Positions 8,172 to 17,338 of a stretch of DNA of 64,000 nucleotides are shown here, piece after piece. This DNA comes from Undibacter mobilis (GTDB lineage Bacteria; Pseudomonadota; Alphaproteobacteria; Rhizobiales; Xanthobacteraceae), in assembly GCF_003367195.1 (NCBI RefSeq), contig NZ_QRGO01000001.1:2404501-2468500 (forward strand). Direction: 5' to 3'. A program made the position numbers and the translations under genes. Below the pieces are notes generated by a model that saw nothing but the letters and a program-made list of their open reading frames with translations, had not been told where the DNA came from and searched no databases. Within the stretch, counting starts at the first letter, position 1. Every line of letters starts with the position of its first letter.

Positions 8172-9150
8172 TACCGATCGGCTTGCCGGCGTCGACCACG
8201 AACAACGCCGTGACTTTCGTCGTGTTCAGAATGTCCAGCGTCTCGCTGATCAGTTGATCGGGACGCACCGCCTTCGGCGACTTCGTCATGACCGCTTCGA
8301 CCGTAGCTTCGAGCAAGTCGTTGCGCATGTGGCGGCGCAGGTCGCCGTCGGTGATGATGCCGGCGAGCTTGCCCTGCGCGTCGACGATGCCGACGCACCC
8401 GAAGCCCTTCGCCGTCATGTGCACCAGCGCGTCCGACATCTTGGTGCCGAGCGGCTTGAGCGGCACGGCGTCGCCCGCATGCATGAACTCGCGCACGGTC
8501 TTGAGCAGTGCGCCGAGTTTGCCGCCGGGATGCAGCATGCCGAAATCGAGCGCGGTGAAGCCGCGGCTTTCCAGAAGCGCGATCGCCAGCGCATCGCCAA
8601 GCGCGAGCTGCATCAGCGACGACGTGGTCGGCGCGAGATTGTGCGGGCAGGCTTCGCGCGCCTGCGGCAGGATCAGCGCGACGTCGGCGGCTTTGGCCAA
8701 AGTCGATTCGGCGCTCGACGTCATGGCGATGAGACCGATGCCGTAGCGGCGCGAATAATCGATGAGGTTTTTCAGTTCGGCGGTTTCGCCGGACCACGAC
8801 AGCGCGACGATGACATCGCCCTTGGCGATCATGCCCATGTCGCCATGGCTGGCTTCGGCCGGATGCACGAAGGAAGCGGGGGTGCCGGTGGAGGCGAAGG
8901 TCGAGGCGATCTTGGCGCCGATATGCCCGGACTTGCCCATGCCGGTGACGATGACGCGGCCTTGCGCGCCGCGGATCAGTTCGACGGCGGCGGCGAAGGG
9001 CGTGCCGAGGCCATCGCGCAGGCTGGCGGCCAGCGCATCGATGCCGGAGCCTTCGGCTTCCAGCGTGCGCAATGCGTTGTCGATGGCGGCCTGGGCCTGT
9101 TCGCTTCGCATCGGGGTGGCTTCTGCGTTTGCGGATTGGCGTTTGGCCAT
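8131..9150 (-). CDS. kdsD: Arabinose-5-phosphate isomerase, KpsF/GutQ family (SIS plus two CBS domains)
   Basis: The 339-residue protein has an N-terminal SIS sugar-isomerase domain, with VIVTGMGKSGHIGAKIAST near residues 67-84 and HPAEASHGDMG near 96-106. A pair of CBS domains fills the C-terminal third (KMSDALVHMTAKGFG, IITDGDLRRHM, VIGIIHVHDLLR-like). It converts D-ribulose-5-phosphate to D-arabinose-5-phosphate, the first step of Kdo synthesis, in the cytoplasm. Neighbouring heptosyltransferase and heptose genes fit. ATG 9150 was chosen, with GGAAGGA about 12 bases upstream; MRSEQ 13 codons later is an alternative. Its end overlaps the convergent LysR gene. Confidence 0.92.
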   Translation of the reverse strand: MAKRQSANAEATPMRSEQAQAAIDNALRTLEAEGSGIDALAASLRDGLGTPFAAAVELIRGAQGRVIVTGMGKSGHIGAKIASTFASTGTPASFVHPAEASHGDMGMIAKGDVIVALSWSGETAELKNLIDYSRRYGIGLIAMTSSAESTLAKAADVALILPQAREACPHNLAPTTSSLMQLALGDALAIALLESRGFTALDFGMLHPGGKLGALLKTVREFMHAGDAVPLKPLGTKMSDALVHMTAKGFGCVGIVDAQGKLAGIITDGDLRRHMRNDLLEATVEAVMTKSPKAVRPDQLISETLDILNTTKVTALFVVDAGKPIGIIHVHDLLRAGAA

Positions 9151-9229
9151 GGCCGGCGGCGTCCTTCCGAACTCGGATACTTCTACTAGCACCAAACCCG
9201 TCCCGCGTCAGGGCAGGTGAGCTAATGCC

Positions 9230-10285
9230 TTAACGCGGCTTGGTTTTTTCCGCCAGAGCAGCACGGACGGCGGCCAGCACGCTATCCACAGCTACGCCTG
9301 CCGTGGAGCGGTGAGAGACCGCCTCATTGCCGATTTCGCGGGCGCGCAGGCGGGCGTCCTCGTCGCCGGGTGGCTCCAGAATGGCGGAAACCGGGTTGAG
9401 CGGCTTCCAGTGCCAGGGACTGGTCGGGCCGAAAATCGCGACTGTCGGGGTGCCGAGGGCGGCCGAGACATGCATCAGCCCGGAATCATTGGTGACCGAG
9501 ACGTCGGCGGCGGCCAGCGCCAAGATGGCGTTGCGCAGGTCGGTGCCGGTCAGGTCCCGGGCGCCCGGGCCGGCGAGCTCGGCGATCAGCCGGGCAGTTT
9601 CGCTTTCGGCCGGGCCCCCGAGAACCCAGACCGAAGCGCCGTCGGCCGTCAGCGCCTTGGCCAGTTGAGCATAGGCAGCCGGAGGCCAGGCCTTGCCGGC
9701 ACCAACCGCACCCGGCGAAAGGGTCACAACAGGGCGGCGCTCGTCGGTCAGGCCTCGCAACTCCTGCCAGCGTGCGAGCTCGTCGGCGGCGACTTTCAAC
9801 TCGGGCAGGGGCCATTCGGCCGGCAGTTTGGCGCCTTTGGGCAGGGCCAACGCGCCCATCTGGTCGATCATGCGCGGAAGCTTGCGCTCACCCCAGCGGA
9901 TGTCGTTAAGGAGGCCGAAGCGGGCTTCGCCGGCAAAGCCGGTGCGGATCGGAATACCGGCCAGTGCCGGGGCCAGCGCCGCCTTCCATTTGCGGGACAT
10001 AATAAGGGCCTGGCCGTAGCCGGTTTCGCGCAGGCGGGTGGCGAGGTCCTGCTGGACCGCCCAGCCCAGCCGTTTGCGCGGCTGGTCGGAGATGATCGGC
10101 CGGCGGACCCCCGGCATATAGTCGGCCAGCGGGCTACACAGCGTCGAGGAGACCATGTCCACCGGCCGCTCCGGGGCTTCGGCCTTGAGCAGGCGGACCA
10201 CGGAATGGACCCGCACGAAGTCGCCGATCCACACGAAGGGGACGATCAGGACCGGGCGGTCGGGCTGGGTGGGGTCGATGGTCAT
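9230..10285 (-). CDS. waaF: Glycosyltransferase family 9, probable lipopolysaccharide heptosyltransferase II
   Basis: The 351-residue protein has the two-domain GT9 layout. The N-terminal PVLIVPFVWIGDFVRVHSVV contains the acceptor-loop aspartate. The C-terminal half has LSPGAVGAGKAWPP and DVSVTNDSGLMHVSAALGTP followed by IFGPTSPWHW, a WaaF-type signature. WaaF adds the second heptose of the LPS inner core. The start ATG 10285 places the beta strand immediately after a short leader; the open frame upstream is not conserved-looking. It is the first of a minus-strand pair with kdsD (79 bases apart) and is divergent from hldD. A role as WaaF rather than another heptosyltransferase is inferred from motif and locus. 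Confidence 0.85.
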   Translation of the reverse strand: MTIDPTQPDRPVLIVPFVWIGDFVRVHSVVRLLKAEAPERPVDMVSSTLCSPLADYMPGVRRPIISDQPRKRLGWAVQQDLATRLRETGYGQALIMSRKWKAALAPALAGIPIRTGFAGEARFGLLNDIRWGERKLPRMIDQMGALALPKGAKLPAEWPLPELKVAADELARWQELRGLTDERRPVVTLSPGAVGAGKAWPPAAYAQLAKALTADGASVWVLGGPAESETARLIAELAGPGARDLTGTDLRNAILALAAADVSVTNDSGLMHVSAALGTPTVAIFGPTSPWHWKPLNPVSAILEPPGDEDARLRAREIGNEAVSHRSTAGVAVDSVLAAVRAALAEKTKPR

Positions 10286-10432
10286 GCGCTGTGGCGTTAG
10301 CCTTGGGTCCAAGTGCCTGTCCAGCGGCAATTTTTACCGTTTCCAGAGGCATTTGCGCGAGAGATTTGCGCCCCGTCCCGGACTGGGGCAAAGGTTTTCG
10401 GAAGGCGCCGGGCGCGCCGGGTAAGGGCTGCT

Positions 10433-11413
10433 ATGATTCTGGTTACCGGGGGAGCCGGGTTCATTGGATCGAACATCGTCGCCAGCCTCAACGAGGCGGG
10501 GCGGACCGATGTTGTCGTCAACGATGTGCTCGGTACCGACGGCAAGTGGCGGAACCTCGCCAAGCGGCAGATTGCCGATTTCGTGCCGCCCGAGGACCTT
10601 CCCAAGTGGCTCGACGGCCGCAAGCTTGAAGCCGTCATCCATATGGGCGCGATTTCTTCCACCACCGCCGGCGACGGCGACGCTGTGATCAACAACAACT
10701 TCCGCCTGTCGCTCCGCCTGCTCGACTGGTGCACGGAAACCGGCACACCGTTTGTCTATGCCTCGTCCGCGGCTACTTATGGCGATCGCGATACCCATTT
10801 CGTTGATGACTGGTCGCTCGAAGGCTTGCGCACGCTGCGGCCGATGAATCTCTATGGCTGGTCGAAGCACCTGTTCGACCTTGCTTTGGTCGATCGTTAC
10901 GTGAAGAAACAGAAGCTGCCGCCGACCTGGGTCGGCCTGAAGTTCTTCAACGTCTATGGCCCGAACGAGTATCACAAAGGCGCGATGGCCAGCGTGCTGT
11001 CGAAAGTATTCGACGGCGCCAAGGCAGGGCAGCCGGTGAAGCTGTTCAAGTCGCATCGCGAAGGTATCGGCGATGGCGATCAGCGTCGCGACTTCGTCTA
11101 TGTCGATGACGTCGTCTCGGTGGTGCGCTGGGCGCTCAGCGGTTCGGCCAACAATGGCATCTACAATGTCGGCACCGGTCAGGCCGAGAGCTTCAAGGAC
11201 ATGATTGTTGCCATGTTCAAGGCCATGGGCGTCAAGCCGAACATCGACTATGTCGACATGCCGTTGTCGATCCGCGACCAGTATCAGTATTTCACGCAGG
11301 CCGACGCCAGCAATCTGCGCCGTGCCGGCTACAATGCCGGTTTCACGCCGATGGAAAAAGCGGTGACGCATTATGTCACCGGCTATCTCGATCAGGCAGA
11401 CAGATACAAGTAA
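10433..11413 (+). CDS. hldD: ADP-L-glycero-D-manno-heptose 6-epimerase
   Basis: The 326-residue SDR epimerase begins MILVTGGAGFIGSN, contains YASSAATYG and the catalytic YGWSK, and has the KFFNVYGPNEYHKG segment that marks HldD (RfaD). It carries out the last step of ADP-heptose synthesis in the cytoplasm. ATG 10433 follows TAAGGG at good spacing, whereas earlier in-frame codons cover the divergent promoter. hldE starts three bases after its stop, so the two are co-translated, as in many heptose loci. Confidence 0.94.
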   Translation: MILVTGGAGFIGSNIVASLNEAGRTDVVVNDVLGTDGKWRNLAKRQIADFVPPEDLPKWLDGRKLEAVIHMGAISSTTAGDGDAVINNNFRLSLRLLDWCTETGTPFVYASSAATYGDRDTHFVDDWSLEGLRTLRPMNLYGWSKHLFDLALVDRYVKKQKLPPTWVGLKFFNVYGPNEYHKGAMASVLSKVFDGAKAGQPVKLFKSHREGIGDGDQRRDFVYVDDVVSVVRWALSGSANNGIYNVGTGQAESFKDMIVAMFKAMGVKPNIDYVDMPLSIRDQYQYFTQADASNLRRAGYNAGFTPMEKAVTHYVTGYLDQADRYK

Positions 11414-11416
11414 TCC

Positions 11417-12889
11417 ATGTTCGACTTCGACAAACATCTGTCCGGCCTTTCGCAGCAGACCGTGCTCTGCATCGGCGACCTGATGCTCGACGAGTTCGTC
11501 TATGGCGACGTTTCGCGCATCTCGCCGGAAGCGCCGACGCCGGTAATCGCAGTCAAGCGCACTGAAGTAATGGTCGGCGGCGCCGGCAACGTGGCGCGCA
11601 ACCTGGTCGCGCTCGGCACGCGCTGCATTTTTATCGGCGTGGTCGGCGACGACGAGGCCGGCAAGGCGCTGACTGGCGCGCTGTCGTTGCATCCCCTGAT
11701 CGAATTCTCTCTGGCGACCGACGCGCAACGTATGACGACGCGCAAGGTCCGTTTTGTATCCGAGCATCATTCGGCGCATCTGTTGCGCGCGGACTGGGAA
11801 GTGGCGGCGGCGATCGATCCGGCAGCCGAGGACGCGCTGATTGGCTATGCCATCGACGCGATGCCGCGCGCCGGCGCTGTTGTGCTGTCCGATTATGCCA
11901 AGGGCGCGCTGACGCCGCGCGTTGTGCGTGCCGTGATCGACGCCGCGAAAAAGGCTGGCAAGCCGGTGATCGTCGATCCCAAGGGGCGCGACTATTCGAT
12001 CTATCGTGGTGCGACGCTGATCACGCCGAATCGGCAGGAGCTGGCCGCCGCGACCAACACCGCCGCGCGCAGCGACGACGAAGTTGTAATCGCAGCGCTT
12101 GGCCTCAAGAATTCGCTGGGCGCGCAGGCCGTCTTGGTGACGCGCAGCGAAGATGGCATGACCTTGGTGGGCGAGGGCGCGCCAGTGCATGTGCCGTCCT
12201 ATGCAGTGAAGGTGCGCGATGTCTCCGGCGCCGGCGACACCGTCGTTGCCGTGCTCTCCGCCATGCTGGCGATGAATGCCGATTTCGAAAGCGCGATGCG
12301 CGCCGCCAATGCTGCGGCCGCTGTCGTCGTCGGCAAGCGTGGCACTGCAACGCTCACGGTCGATGAGCTGCGCCATCGTATCCTGCCGGAAGCGTCGCTC
12401 GCTTCGGAAGAGAAGATTGTGTTCGACTGGTCGCAGCTCGACGAGCACCTCGACGCGTGGCGTAAAATGGGGTTACGCATCGGCTTCACCAACGGCGTCT
12501 TCGATCTGCTGCATCCAGGGCACGTCAAGCTGCTCGCGCAGGCGCGCGCTCAATGCGACCGCCTCGTCGTTGGCCTCAACAGCGACGCGTCAGTGACGCG
12601 GCTGAAGGGTCCGAGCCGCCCGGTGCAGAACGCGCAATCGCGCGCTGAAGTATTGGCCGCGCTCGAAGCCGTCGATCTCGTCGTTGTGTTCGAGCAGGAT
12701 ACGCCGCGCGAACTGATTGCTGTCGTGAAGCCGACCGTTTTGGTCAAAGGCAGCGACTACACCCGCGAACAGGTCGTCGGCCACGATATCGTCGAGGCGC
12801 TTGGTGGCGTCGTCGTTCTGGTCGATCTGGTTCCGGGACAATCGACGACCTCGATGGTCGAGCGTTCGCGCGCGCCGAAGGACCGCTAA
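11417..12889 (+). CDS. hldE: Bifunctional heptose-7-phosphate kinase / heptose-1-phosphate adenylyltransferase
   Basis: This is a two-domain protein of 490 residues, the usual HldE length. The N-terminal ribokinase-fold kinase (about 1-325) has [10 protein letters not shown] near residue 55 and the catalytic SGAGDT near 272-277. The C-terminal nucleotidyltransferase (about 350-490) has [13 protein letters not shown] with the HxGH motif and ends [13 protein letters not shown]. It phosphorylates D-glycero-D-manno-heptose-7-phosphate and later adenylylates the 1-phosphate. The pathway also needs GmhA and GmhB, which are not in this window. Coupled to hldD upstream; an FkbM methyltransferase gene follows after 17 bases. 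Confidence 0.95.
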   Translation: MFDFDKHLSGLSQQTVLCIGDLMLDEFVYGDVSRISPEAPTPVIAVKRTEVMVGGAGNVARNLVALGTRCIFIGVVGDDEAGKALTGALSLHPLIEFSLATDAQRMTTRKVRFVSEHHSAHLLRADWEVAAAIDPAAEDALIGYAIDAMPRAGAVVLSDYAKGALTPRVVRAVIDAAKKAGKPVIVDPKGRDYSIYRGATLITPNRQELAAATNTAARSDDEVVIAALGLKNSLGAQAVLVTRSEDGMTLVGEGAPVHVPSYAVKVRDVSGAGDTVVAVLSAMLAMNADFESAMRAANAAAAVVVGKRGTATLTVDELRHRILPEASLASEEKIVFDWSQLDEHLDAWRKMGLRIGFTNGVFDLLHPGHVKLLAQARAQCDRLVVGLNSDASVTRLKGPSRPVQNAQSRAEVLAALEAVDLVVVFEQDTPRELIAVVKPTVLVKGSDYTREQVVGHDIVEALGGVVVLVDLVPGQSTTSMVERSRAPKDR

Positions 12890-12906
12890 AGCAACAAGGT
12901 TGTCCC

Positions 12907-13629
12907 GTGGTCGCCACTTCTCATGAACGCGAAACTCAGCTTGTTGCCGCCTTCTTTGGCGGCGTAGAGGGCTATTTTGTCGAGGTCGGGGCCAACGAGC
13001 CGCGTCTGCGCTCGCAGACCTGGCATCTCGAGCAGGCCGGCTGGCGCGGCATTCTCGTCGAACCGCAGCCCAACCTGGTCGAGGAGCTTCGCGCCATGCG
13101 AACGGCGAAGGTCTTTGCGGTGGCATGCTCGGGCCCGGAAAACCTCGGCCGTACCTTGCCATTTCACGTCGCGGGTCCGTTGTCATCGCTTGACCGCGCT
13201 GGCATGGCGCCGGGCGCGCGGCCTGAGAAAGTAATCGAGGTGCCGGTACGCACGCTCGACAGCATCCTTGAGGAAGCGCAGGCGCCGGTAGCGTTCGATT
13301 TCTTGTCGATCGACGTAGAGGGCCACGAAATCGAGGTGCTGCGCGGTTTTGACCTCCGGCGCTGGCAGCCACGCCTGGTAATGATCGAAGACCACGTTGC
13401 CGACTTGTCGAAGCACGATTTCATGCGTGCGGCTGGCTACCGCATCATTCGTCGCTATGAGAACAACGGCTGGTACGTGCCGCAGGAATCCGAAGCCCGA
13501 ATGGCTCTGGGTGACGCCTGGGAGATCGTCCGCAAGTATTATCTGGCTCTGCCGATCCGCAAGCTGCGAAATTTTTCCCGATACCGACGTGGCACTATCG
13601 GCGTCGCTGCTGCAGGCGAAACGGGCTAG
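12907..13629 (+). CDS. FkbM family SAM-dependent methyltransferase
   Basis: The 240-residue protein shows the FkbM fold. VEVGANEPRLRSQTW near residue 20 is the SAM-binding strand and loop, SSLDRAG follows, and FLSIDVEGHEIEVLRG lies near 138-153. FkbM enzymes O-methylate sugars or polyketides; next to LPS core glycosyltransferases a sugar target is likely. The start is GTG at 12907, preceded by AAGG. The ATG at 12923 is out of frame and no closer in-frame ATG gives a complete first strand. It is co-directional with hldDE and the following GT2 genes, so it probably belongs to the same transcript. Confidence 0.85.
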   Translation: MVATSHERETQLVAAFFGGVEGYFVEVGANEPRLRSQTWHLEQAGWRGILVEPQPNLVEELRAMRTAKVFAVACSGPENLGRTLPFHVAGPLSSLDRAGMAPGARPEKVIEVPVRTLDSILEEAQAPVAFDFLSIDVEGHEIEVLRGFDLRRWQPRLVMIEDHVADLSKHDFMRAAGYRIIRRYENNGWYVPQESEARMALGDAWEIVRKYYLALPIRKLRNFSRYRRGTIGVAAAGETG

Positions 13630-13668
13630 AATGGTTGTGTTTGTGGTCAACTGCGAATTGGACACCTG

Positions 13669-14418
13669 ATGCCGCGCCTGTCGGTGATCGTGATCGCGAA
13701 GAACGAGGCCGCCAATATCGGCGCCTGCCTCGACAGCGTTGCGCTTGCCGACGAGCGCATCGTCGTGGTTGATGGTGGTGGTACCGACGGGACGGCCGCC
13801 ATTGCCGCCGCCAAAGGCGTGCGCGTTGTCGAGCATGCCTTCGCGGGCTTCGGCGCGCAGAAGAATTTCGCTCTGTCGCTGGCGAATGGCGACTGGGTAT
13901 TCTCCATCGACGCTGACGAGCGCGTCACGCCCGCGCTGGCTGCTGAGATTGCGAAGGCAATGAACGAGCCAAAGGCCGACGGCTATGAAATGCCGCGGCT
14001 GTCGAGTTTCTGCGGCCGGCAGATGCGGCACTCGGGCTGGTATCCGGACTATGTGCTGCGGCTGTTCCGGCGCGGCAGAGCTCGCTTTTCCGATGATCGC
14101 GTCCATGAGCGCGTCATCTGCGATGGCCCGGTGGCGCGGCTCGCCAACGACCTTCTGCATACGCCGGTCCTAAGGCTTGAAGATGCGCTGTCGCGCATGG
14201 ATCGCTATTCGACGGCGGGCGCGGCGATGACGGTGGCGCGCGGCAAGCGGGTGAGCTTTTCGAGCGGCATCACCCACGGCCTGTGGAGCTTCTTCCGCAC
14301 CTACATTCTGCGCGGTGGTTTCCTCGACGGTCGCGAGGGTTTTCTGCTTGCGGTCGCCAATGCCGAGGGCACCTATTATCGCTACATGAAAGCGTGGCTG
14401 GCGGGGCGCAACCGGTGA
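13669..14418 (+). CDS. Glycosyltransferase family 2, LPS core type (WaaE/KdtX-like)
   Basis: The 249-residue GT-A fold enzyme begins MPRLSVIVIAKNEAANIGAC. The VVDGGGTDGT strand, FGAQKNFAL and the metal-binding SIDADERV near residue 82 match the WaaE/KdtX group, which adds glucose to heptose I in several LPS cores. It acts at the cytoplasmic face of the membrane. Its TGA stop overlaps the GTG start of the next GT2 gene by three bases, indicating coupled translation. Confidence 0.88.
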   Translation: MPRLSVIVIAKNEAANIGACLDSVALADERIVVVDGGGTDGTAAIAAAKGVRVVEHAFAGFGAQKNFALSLANGDWVFSIDADERVTPALAAEIAKAMNEPKADGYEMPRLSSFCGRQMRHSGWYPDYVLRLFRRGRARFSDDRVHERVICDGPVARLANDLLHTPVLRLEDALSRMDRYSTAGAAMTVARGKRVSFSSGITHGLWSFFRTYILRGGFLDGREGFLLAVANAEGTYYRYMKAWLAGRNR

Positions 14419-15260
14419 ACGGTCTGATCTCGGTCATCGTCACGACCTATAAACGCGAGGATGCGCTCGCCGCAGTGCTGCGCTCGCTGGCGCGGCAGAC
14501 CGACAAAAACTTCGAGGTTATCGTCGCCGATGACGGGTCGGGTCCAGCGACCGCCGAGCTTGTTGTAGTGTGGAAGGCGAAGGTTGGTCATCGTGTCGAT
14601 CATGTCTGGCACGAGGACAAGGGTTTCCGTGCCGGCGAAATCCGTAACCGCGCGGTGCTCGCCTCGCGCGGCGACTATGTCATCTTCCTCGATGGCGATT
14701 GCATCGTGCGGCCGGATTTTGTTGCGCAGCATCGCGAACTCGCGGAAGTGGGCGCCTTCGTCACCGGCAATCGCATTCTGCTGTCGCCGTCGCTGACGGA
14801 GCGTGTGCTGCGCGACGGAATCGAGTTGGAGACCTGGAGTTTCACGCAATTTTTTGCCGAGCGGTTCCGTGGCGGCGTCAACCGACTGTCGGCGCTTCTT
14901 CATCTGCCGCTCGGGCCGCTGCGCCGGCTGCGTGCGAGGGAGTGGAAAGGCGCGCGCTCCTGCAATCTGGCTATCTGGCGGCGCGATTTCGACACCGTTG
15001 ACGGCTTCGACGCCGATTATGCCGGCTGGGGCAAAGAAGATTCCGATCTTATTGTACGCCTGTTGCATGCCGGCGTCGCGCGCAAGGACGGTAATTTCGC
15101 GACCGGCGTTATCCATTTGTGGCACAAGGAAGCCGATCGCTCGGCGCTCGGTGAGAACGAGCGCAAGTTGGCGGAATTGCTGAGCGGCCGCGATGTGCGC
15201 GCCAAACGTGGCGTGTCGGCGTTGCGCGCGAAGGCGGCGTCCGAGACGGCTGTGCGATGA
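14415..15260 (+). CDS. Glycosyltransferase family 2 with galactosyltransferase-like C-terminus
   Basis: The 281-residue protein has a GT-A domain starting NGLISVIVTTYKRED, the aspartates IVADDGS, the metal motif FLDGDCIV near residue 95, and a C-terminal GWGKEDSDLIVRLL segment. That segment is the acid/acceptor motif of the beta-1,4-galactosyltransferase C-terminal family. GTG at 14415 overlaps the preceding TGA (GTGA), so translation is coupled. The open frame extends 44 codons further upstream, but that part is antisense-like filler inside the previous gene. Its own stop overlaps the next gene start as ATGA. The sugar transferred is unknown; LPS core or O-chain assembly is inferred from the operon. 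Confidence 0.87.
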   Translation: MNGLISVIVTTYKREDALAAVLRSLARQTDKNFEVIVADDGSGPATAELVVVWKAKVGHRVDHVWHEDKGFRAGEIRNRAVLASRGDYVIFLDGDCIVRPDFVAQHRELAEVGAFVTGNRILLSPSLTERVLRDGIELETWSFTQFFAERFRGGVNRLSALLHLPLGPLRRLRAREWKGARSCNLAIWRRDFDTVDGFDADYAGWGKEDSDLIVRLLHAGVARKDGNFATGVIHLWHKEADRSALGENERKLAELLSGRDVRAKRGVSALRAKAASETAVR

Positions 15261-16321
15261 CACGCATCGAATTACCGGAGCGGCCGCGCATTCTGGTGGT
15301 CGCGTTGCGCCGCCTCGGCGATGTGTTGCTCACGACGCCGTTGATCGCGAGCCTGCGCAAGGCGTGGCCTGACGCGACCATTGAAGCATTGGTGTTCGCC
15401 GACACCGCCGGTATTCTTGCCGGCAATCCCGATCTCGATGGCGTCGTCACAATGCCGGCCAGGCGTACCTTCGCGCAGAGTCTTTCGCTCGCGATGAAGC
15501 TGGGGCGTCGCTACGACCTCGCAGTGTCAACGCAGTCGGGTGATCGCCCGACGTTCTTTGCAATCCTTGCTGCCCGTCATGTCGTGGCGCCGGTCGAGGC
15601 AAGGGCGAGCGGTGCGTTCAAGTCGCGCTTCCTCGCGCGCGCGGTGCCGGTTGCCGCCGGCGTGCATCGGGTTGAGGACATGCTAAGGCTAGCCGACACA
15701 CTCGGCATCGAGCGTGTGCCGCGACTCGTGCCGCCCGCTGCGTTGCCATTCGAGCCTAGGCCCTCCAGCGCCTATGCCGTCATCCATGCCGCGCCAATGT
15801 TTCGCTACAAGCAGTGGACGGCCCAAGGCTGGCGCGCCGTTGCGGCTTCGCTCAAGGCGCGCGGCCTCACTGTCATCGCCACGGGCGGACCGGCAGCGGA
15901 TGAACGGGCTTATCTCGATGACATTTGGCAAGGCACCGACGTGTTGCGCTTCGACGGCAAACTCAGTTGGGGCCAGCTCAGCGGTCTTCTCGCCGACGCC
16001 AAGGTCTTTATCGGTCCGGACACGTCGGTAACGCATCTGGCCGCCGCTTGCGGCTGTCCGACGGTAGCGCTGTTCGGCCCGACCGACCCGCGGCTGTGGG
16101 GGCCGTGGCCGGTCGGCGGTCTCAGCGACATGTGGGCCGATATTGGCGCTGTGCAGCAGCGCGGCAATGTGTGGCTGGTGCAACGTGCCTTTCCGTGCAC
16201 GCCGTGCCAGTTGGAGGGTTGCGAGCGAAAACTGGAAAGCTATAGCGCCTGTCTCGATGCGCTTGCCCCGCAGCAGGTCATGACCGCGATCGACGAGGCG
16301 CTCGGCCCTTTAGGACGCTGA
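15257..16321 (+). CDS. Glycosyltransferase family 9 (heptosyltransferase-like)
   Basis: The 354-residue protein is a third GT9 member in the window. N-terminal RILVVALRRLGDVLLTTPLI carries the acceptor loop. The donor half has IGPDTSVTHLAAACGCPT then ALFGPTDPRLWGPWP. The C-terminal cysteine cluster (FPCTPCQLEGCERK) is like that of WaaQ-type heptosyltransferase III. It probably extends the LPS core with a further heptose or related sugar. ATG 15257 overlaps the preceding TGA (ATGA). The 3' end overlaps the convergent WecA-like gene by 12 bases. Confidence 0.88.
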   Translation: MTRIELPERPRILVVALRRLGDVLLTTPLIASLRKAWPDATIEALVFADTAGILAGNPDLDGVVTMPARRTFAQSLSLAMKLGRRYDLAVSTQSGDRPTFFAILAARHVVAPVEARASGAFKSRFLARAVPVAAGVHRVEDMLRLADTLGIERVPRLVPPAALPFEPRPSSAYAVIHAAPMFRYKQWTAQGWRAVAASLKARGLTVIATGGPAADERAYLDDIWQGTDVLRFDGKLSWGQLSGLLADAKVFIGPDTSVTHLAAACGCPTVALFGPTDPRLWGPWPVGGLSDMWADIGAVQQRGNVWLVQRAFPCTPCQLEGCERKLESYSACLDALAPQQVMTAIDEALGPLGR

Positions 16322-17338
16322 CGCTCGGCCTCTGTTGAAAATAAAAAGCAGCCACGTCACCAGGGCAACGCCGCAAGCGAGTGCGACGATCTGCGCGTCA
16401 AGACCGGCCCAGATCATGGTGGCAAGCGCCAGCAGGCCCAGCACGACATTGACGGCAAAGATGCGCGTTACGGTTTCCATCACGCTGAACCCGTTTTGCG
16501 TGGCCCGCTGATAGAAGTGCGTGCGATGCGCGATCCAGATCGTCTCGCCGCGCGACAGGCGTCGCAACAGTGTAAGGGTGGCATCGGCGAGATAATAGAG
16601 CGGCAACAGGATTGCCGCGGCGAGGTGGCCGCGGCCTGCCAGTTCGACCAGCATCCAGGCCATTAACAGTCCGATGGCGAGGCTGCCGACGTCGCCGAGA
16701 AACATCTTCGCCACTGGACGGTTGAGCGGCGCGAAGCCGATCATGGCGCCGCACAGCGCCAGCGCGACGACAGCTTCGGTCGGCGAGGTGGCTCCGAACA
16801 CGCCGAACAGGGCGATGAACGCCGTTACCGGCACCGTCTCGGCGGCCGTGATCCAGTCGATACCGTCCATGAAATTGGTCAGGTTGACGAACCAGACCGC
16901 GCCAAGGCCGAGCAGCAGGCGTTCCGGCCAGAACGGCAGCATCGGCACGACCCGCGCGTCGGCGGGGATGGCGATCAGGATCGCGGCCACCGCTGCGGCC
17001 TGCAACAAGAGCCGCGGCAACACCGGGACAGGACGGATGTCGTCGACCGCACCGACAATAGCGATCCCGATCGTCGCAGTGAGCACGATCCAGAGCGTGC
17101 CGTTGGCAATGCCATCGAGCGCCAGAGCGGCGAGGGCGCTGATAGCAACCGTTGCGGCGATGACGCCAATGCCCGCGCCCTGGGGCGTTGGAATTTTATG
17201 CGACGACCGCGCATTCGGTAGCGCCAGCGCATAGCGCAGCAGCAGCGGGCGCAGCAGCAACAGCAGTCCGTAGCTCATCGCTGCTGAGGCGATCAGAATC
17301 AGCACGGCGGTGGAGAGGCTCAGCGCGGCGACACTCAT
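16310..17338 (-). CDS. Polyprenyl-phosphate sugar-1-phosphate transferase (WecA/MraY family)
   Basis: This is a 342-residue integral membrane protein with about ten hydrophobic segments. It carries the family hallmarks: GAVDDIRPVP, LTNFMDGIDW with the catalytic aspartates, and FLGDVGS. Members transfer a sugar-1-phosphate (GlcNAc, GalNAc, FucNAc) from UDP-sugar to undecaprenyl phosphate and so start O-antigen or other polysaccharide repeats. TGA/ATG overlap with the upstream GT4 gene (four bases at 17335-17338) shows an operon. The C-terminus overlaps the convergent GT9 gene by 12 bases. Confidence 0.9.
   Translation of the reverse strand: MSVAALSLSTAVLILIASAAMSYGLLLLLRPLLLRYALALPNARSSHKIPTPQGAGIGVIAATVAISALAALALDGIANGTLWIVLTATIGIAIVGAVDDIRPVPVLPRLLLQAAAVAAILIAIPADARVVPMLPFWPERLLLGLGAVWFVNLTNFMDGIDWITAAETVPVTAFIALFGVFGATSPTEAVVALALCGAMIGFAPLNRPVAKMFLGDVGSLAIGLLMAWMLVELAGRGHLAAAILLPLYYLADATLTLLRRLSRGETIWIAHRTHFYQRATQNGFSVMETVTRIFAVNVVLGLLALATMIWAGLDAQIVALACGVALVTWLLFIFNRGRASAS

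Noticed and set aside
10334..12448. 704-codon open frame on the minus strand over hldD-hldE
   Set aside because: Both sense genes have complete motifs; the antisense product is rich in His, Arg and Gly with no recognisable fold.
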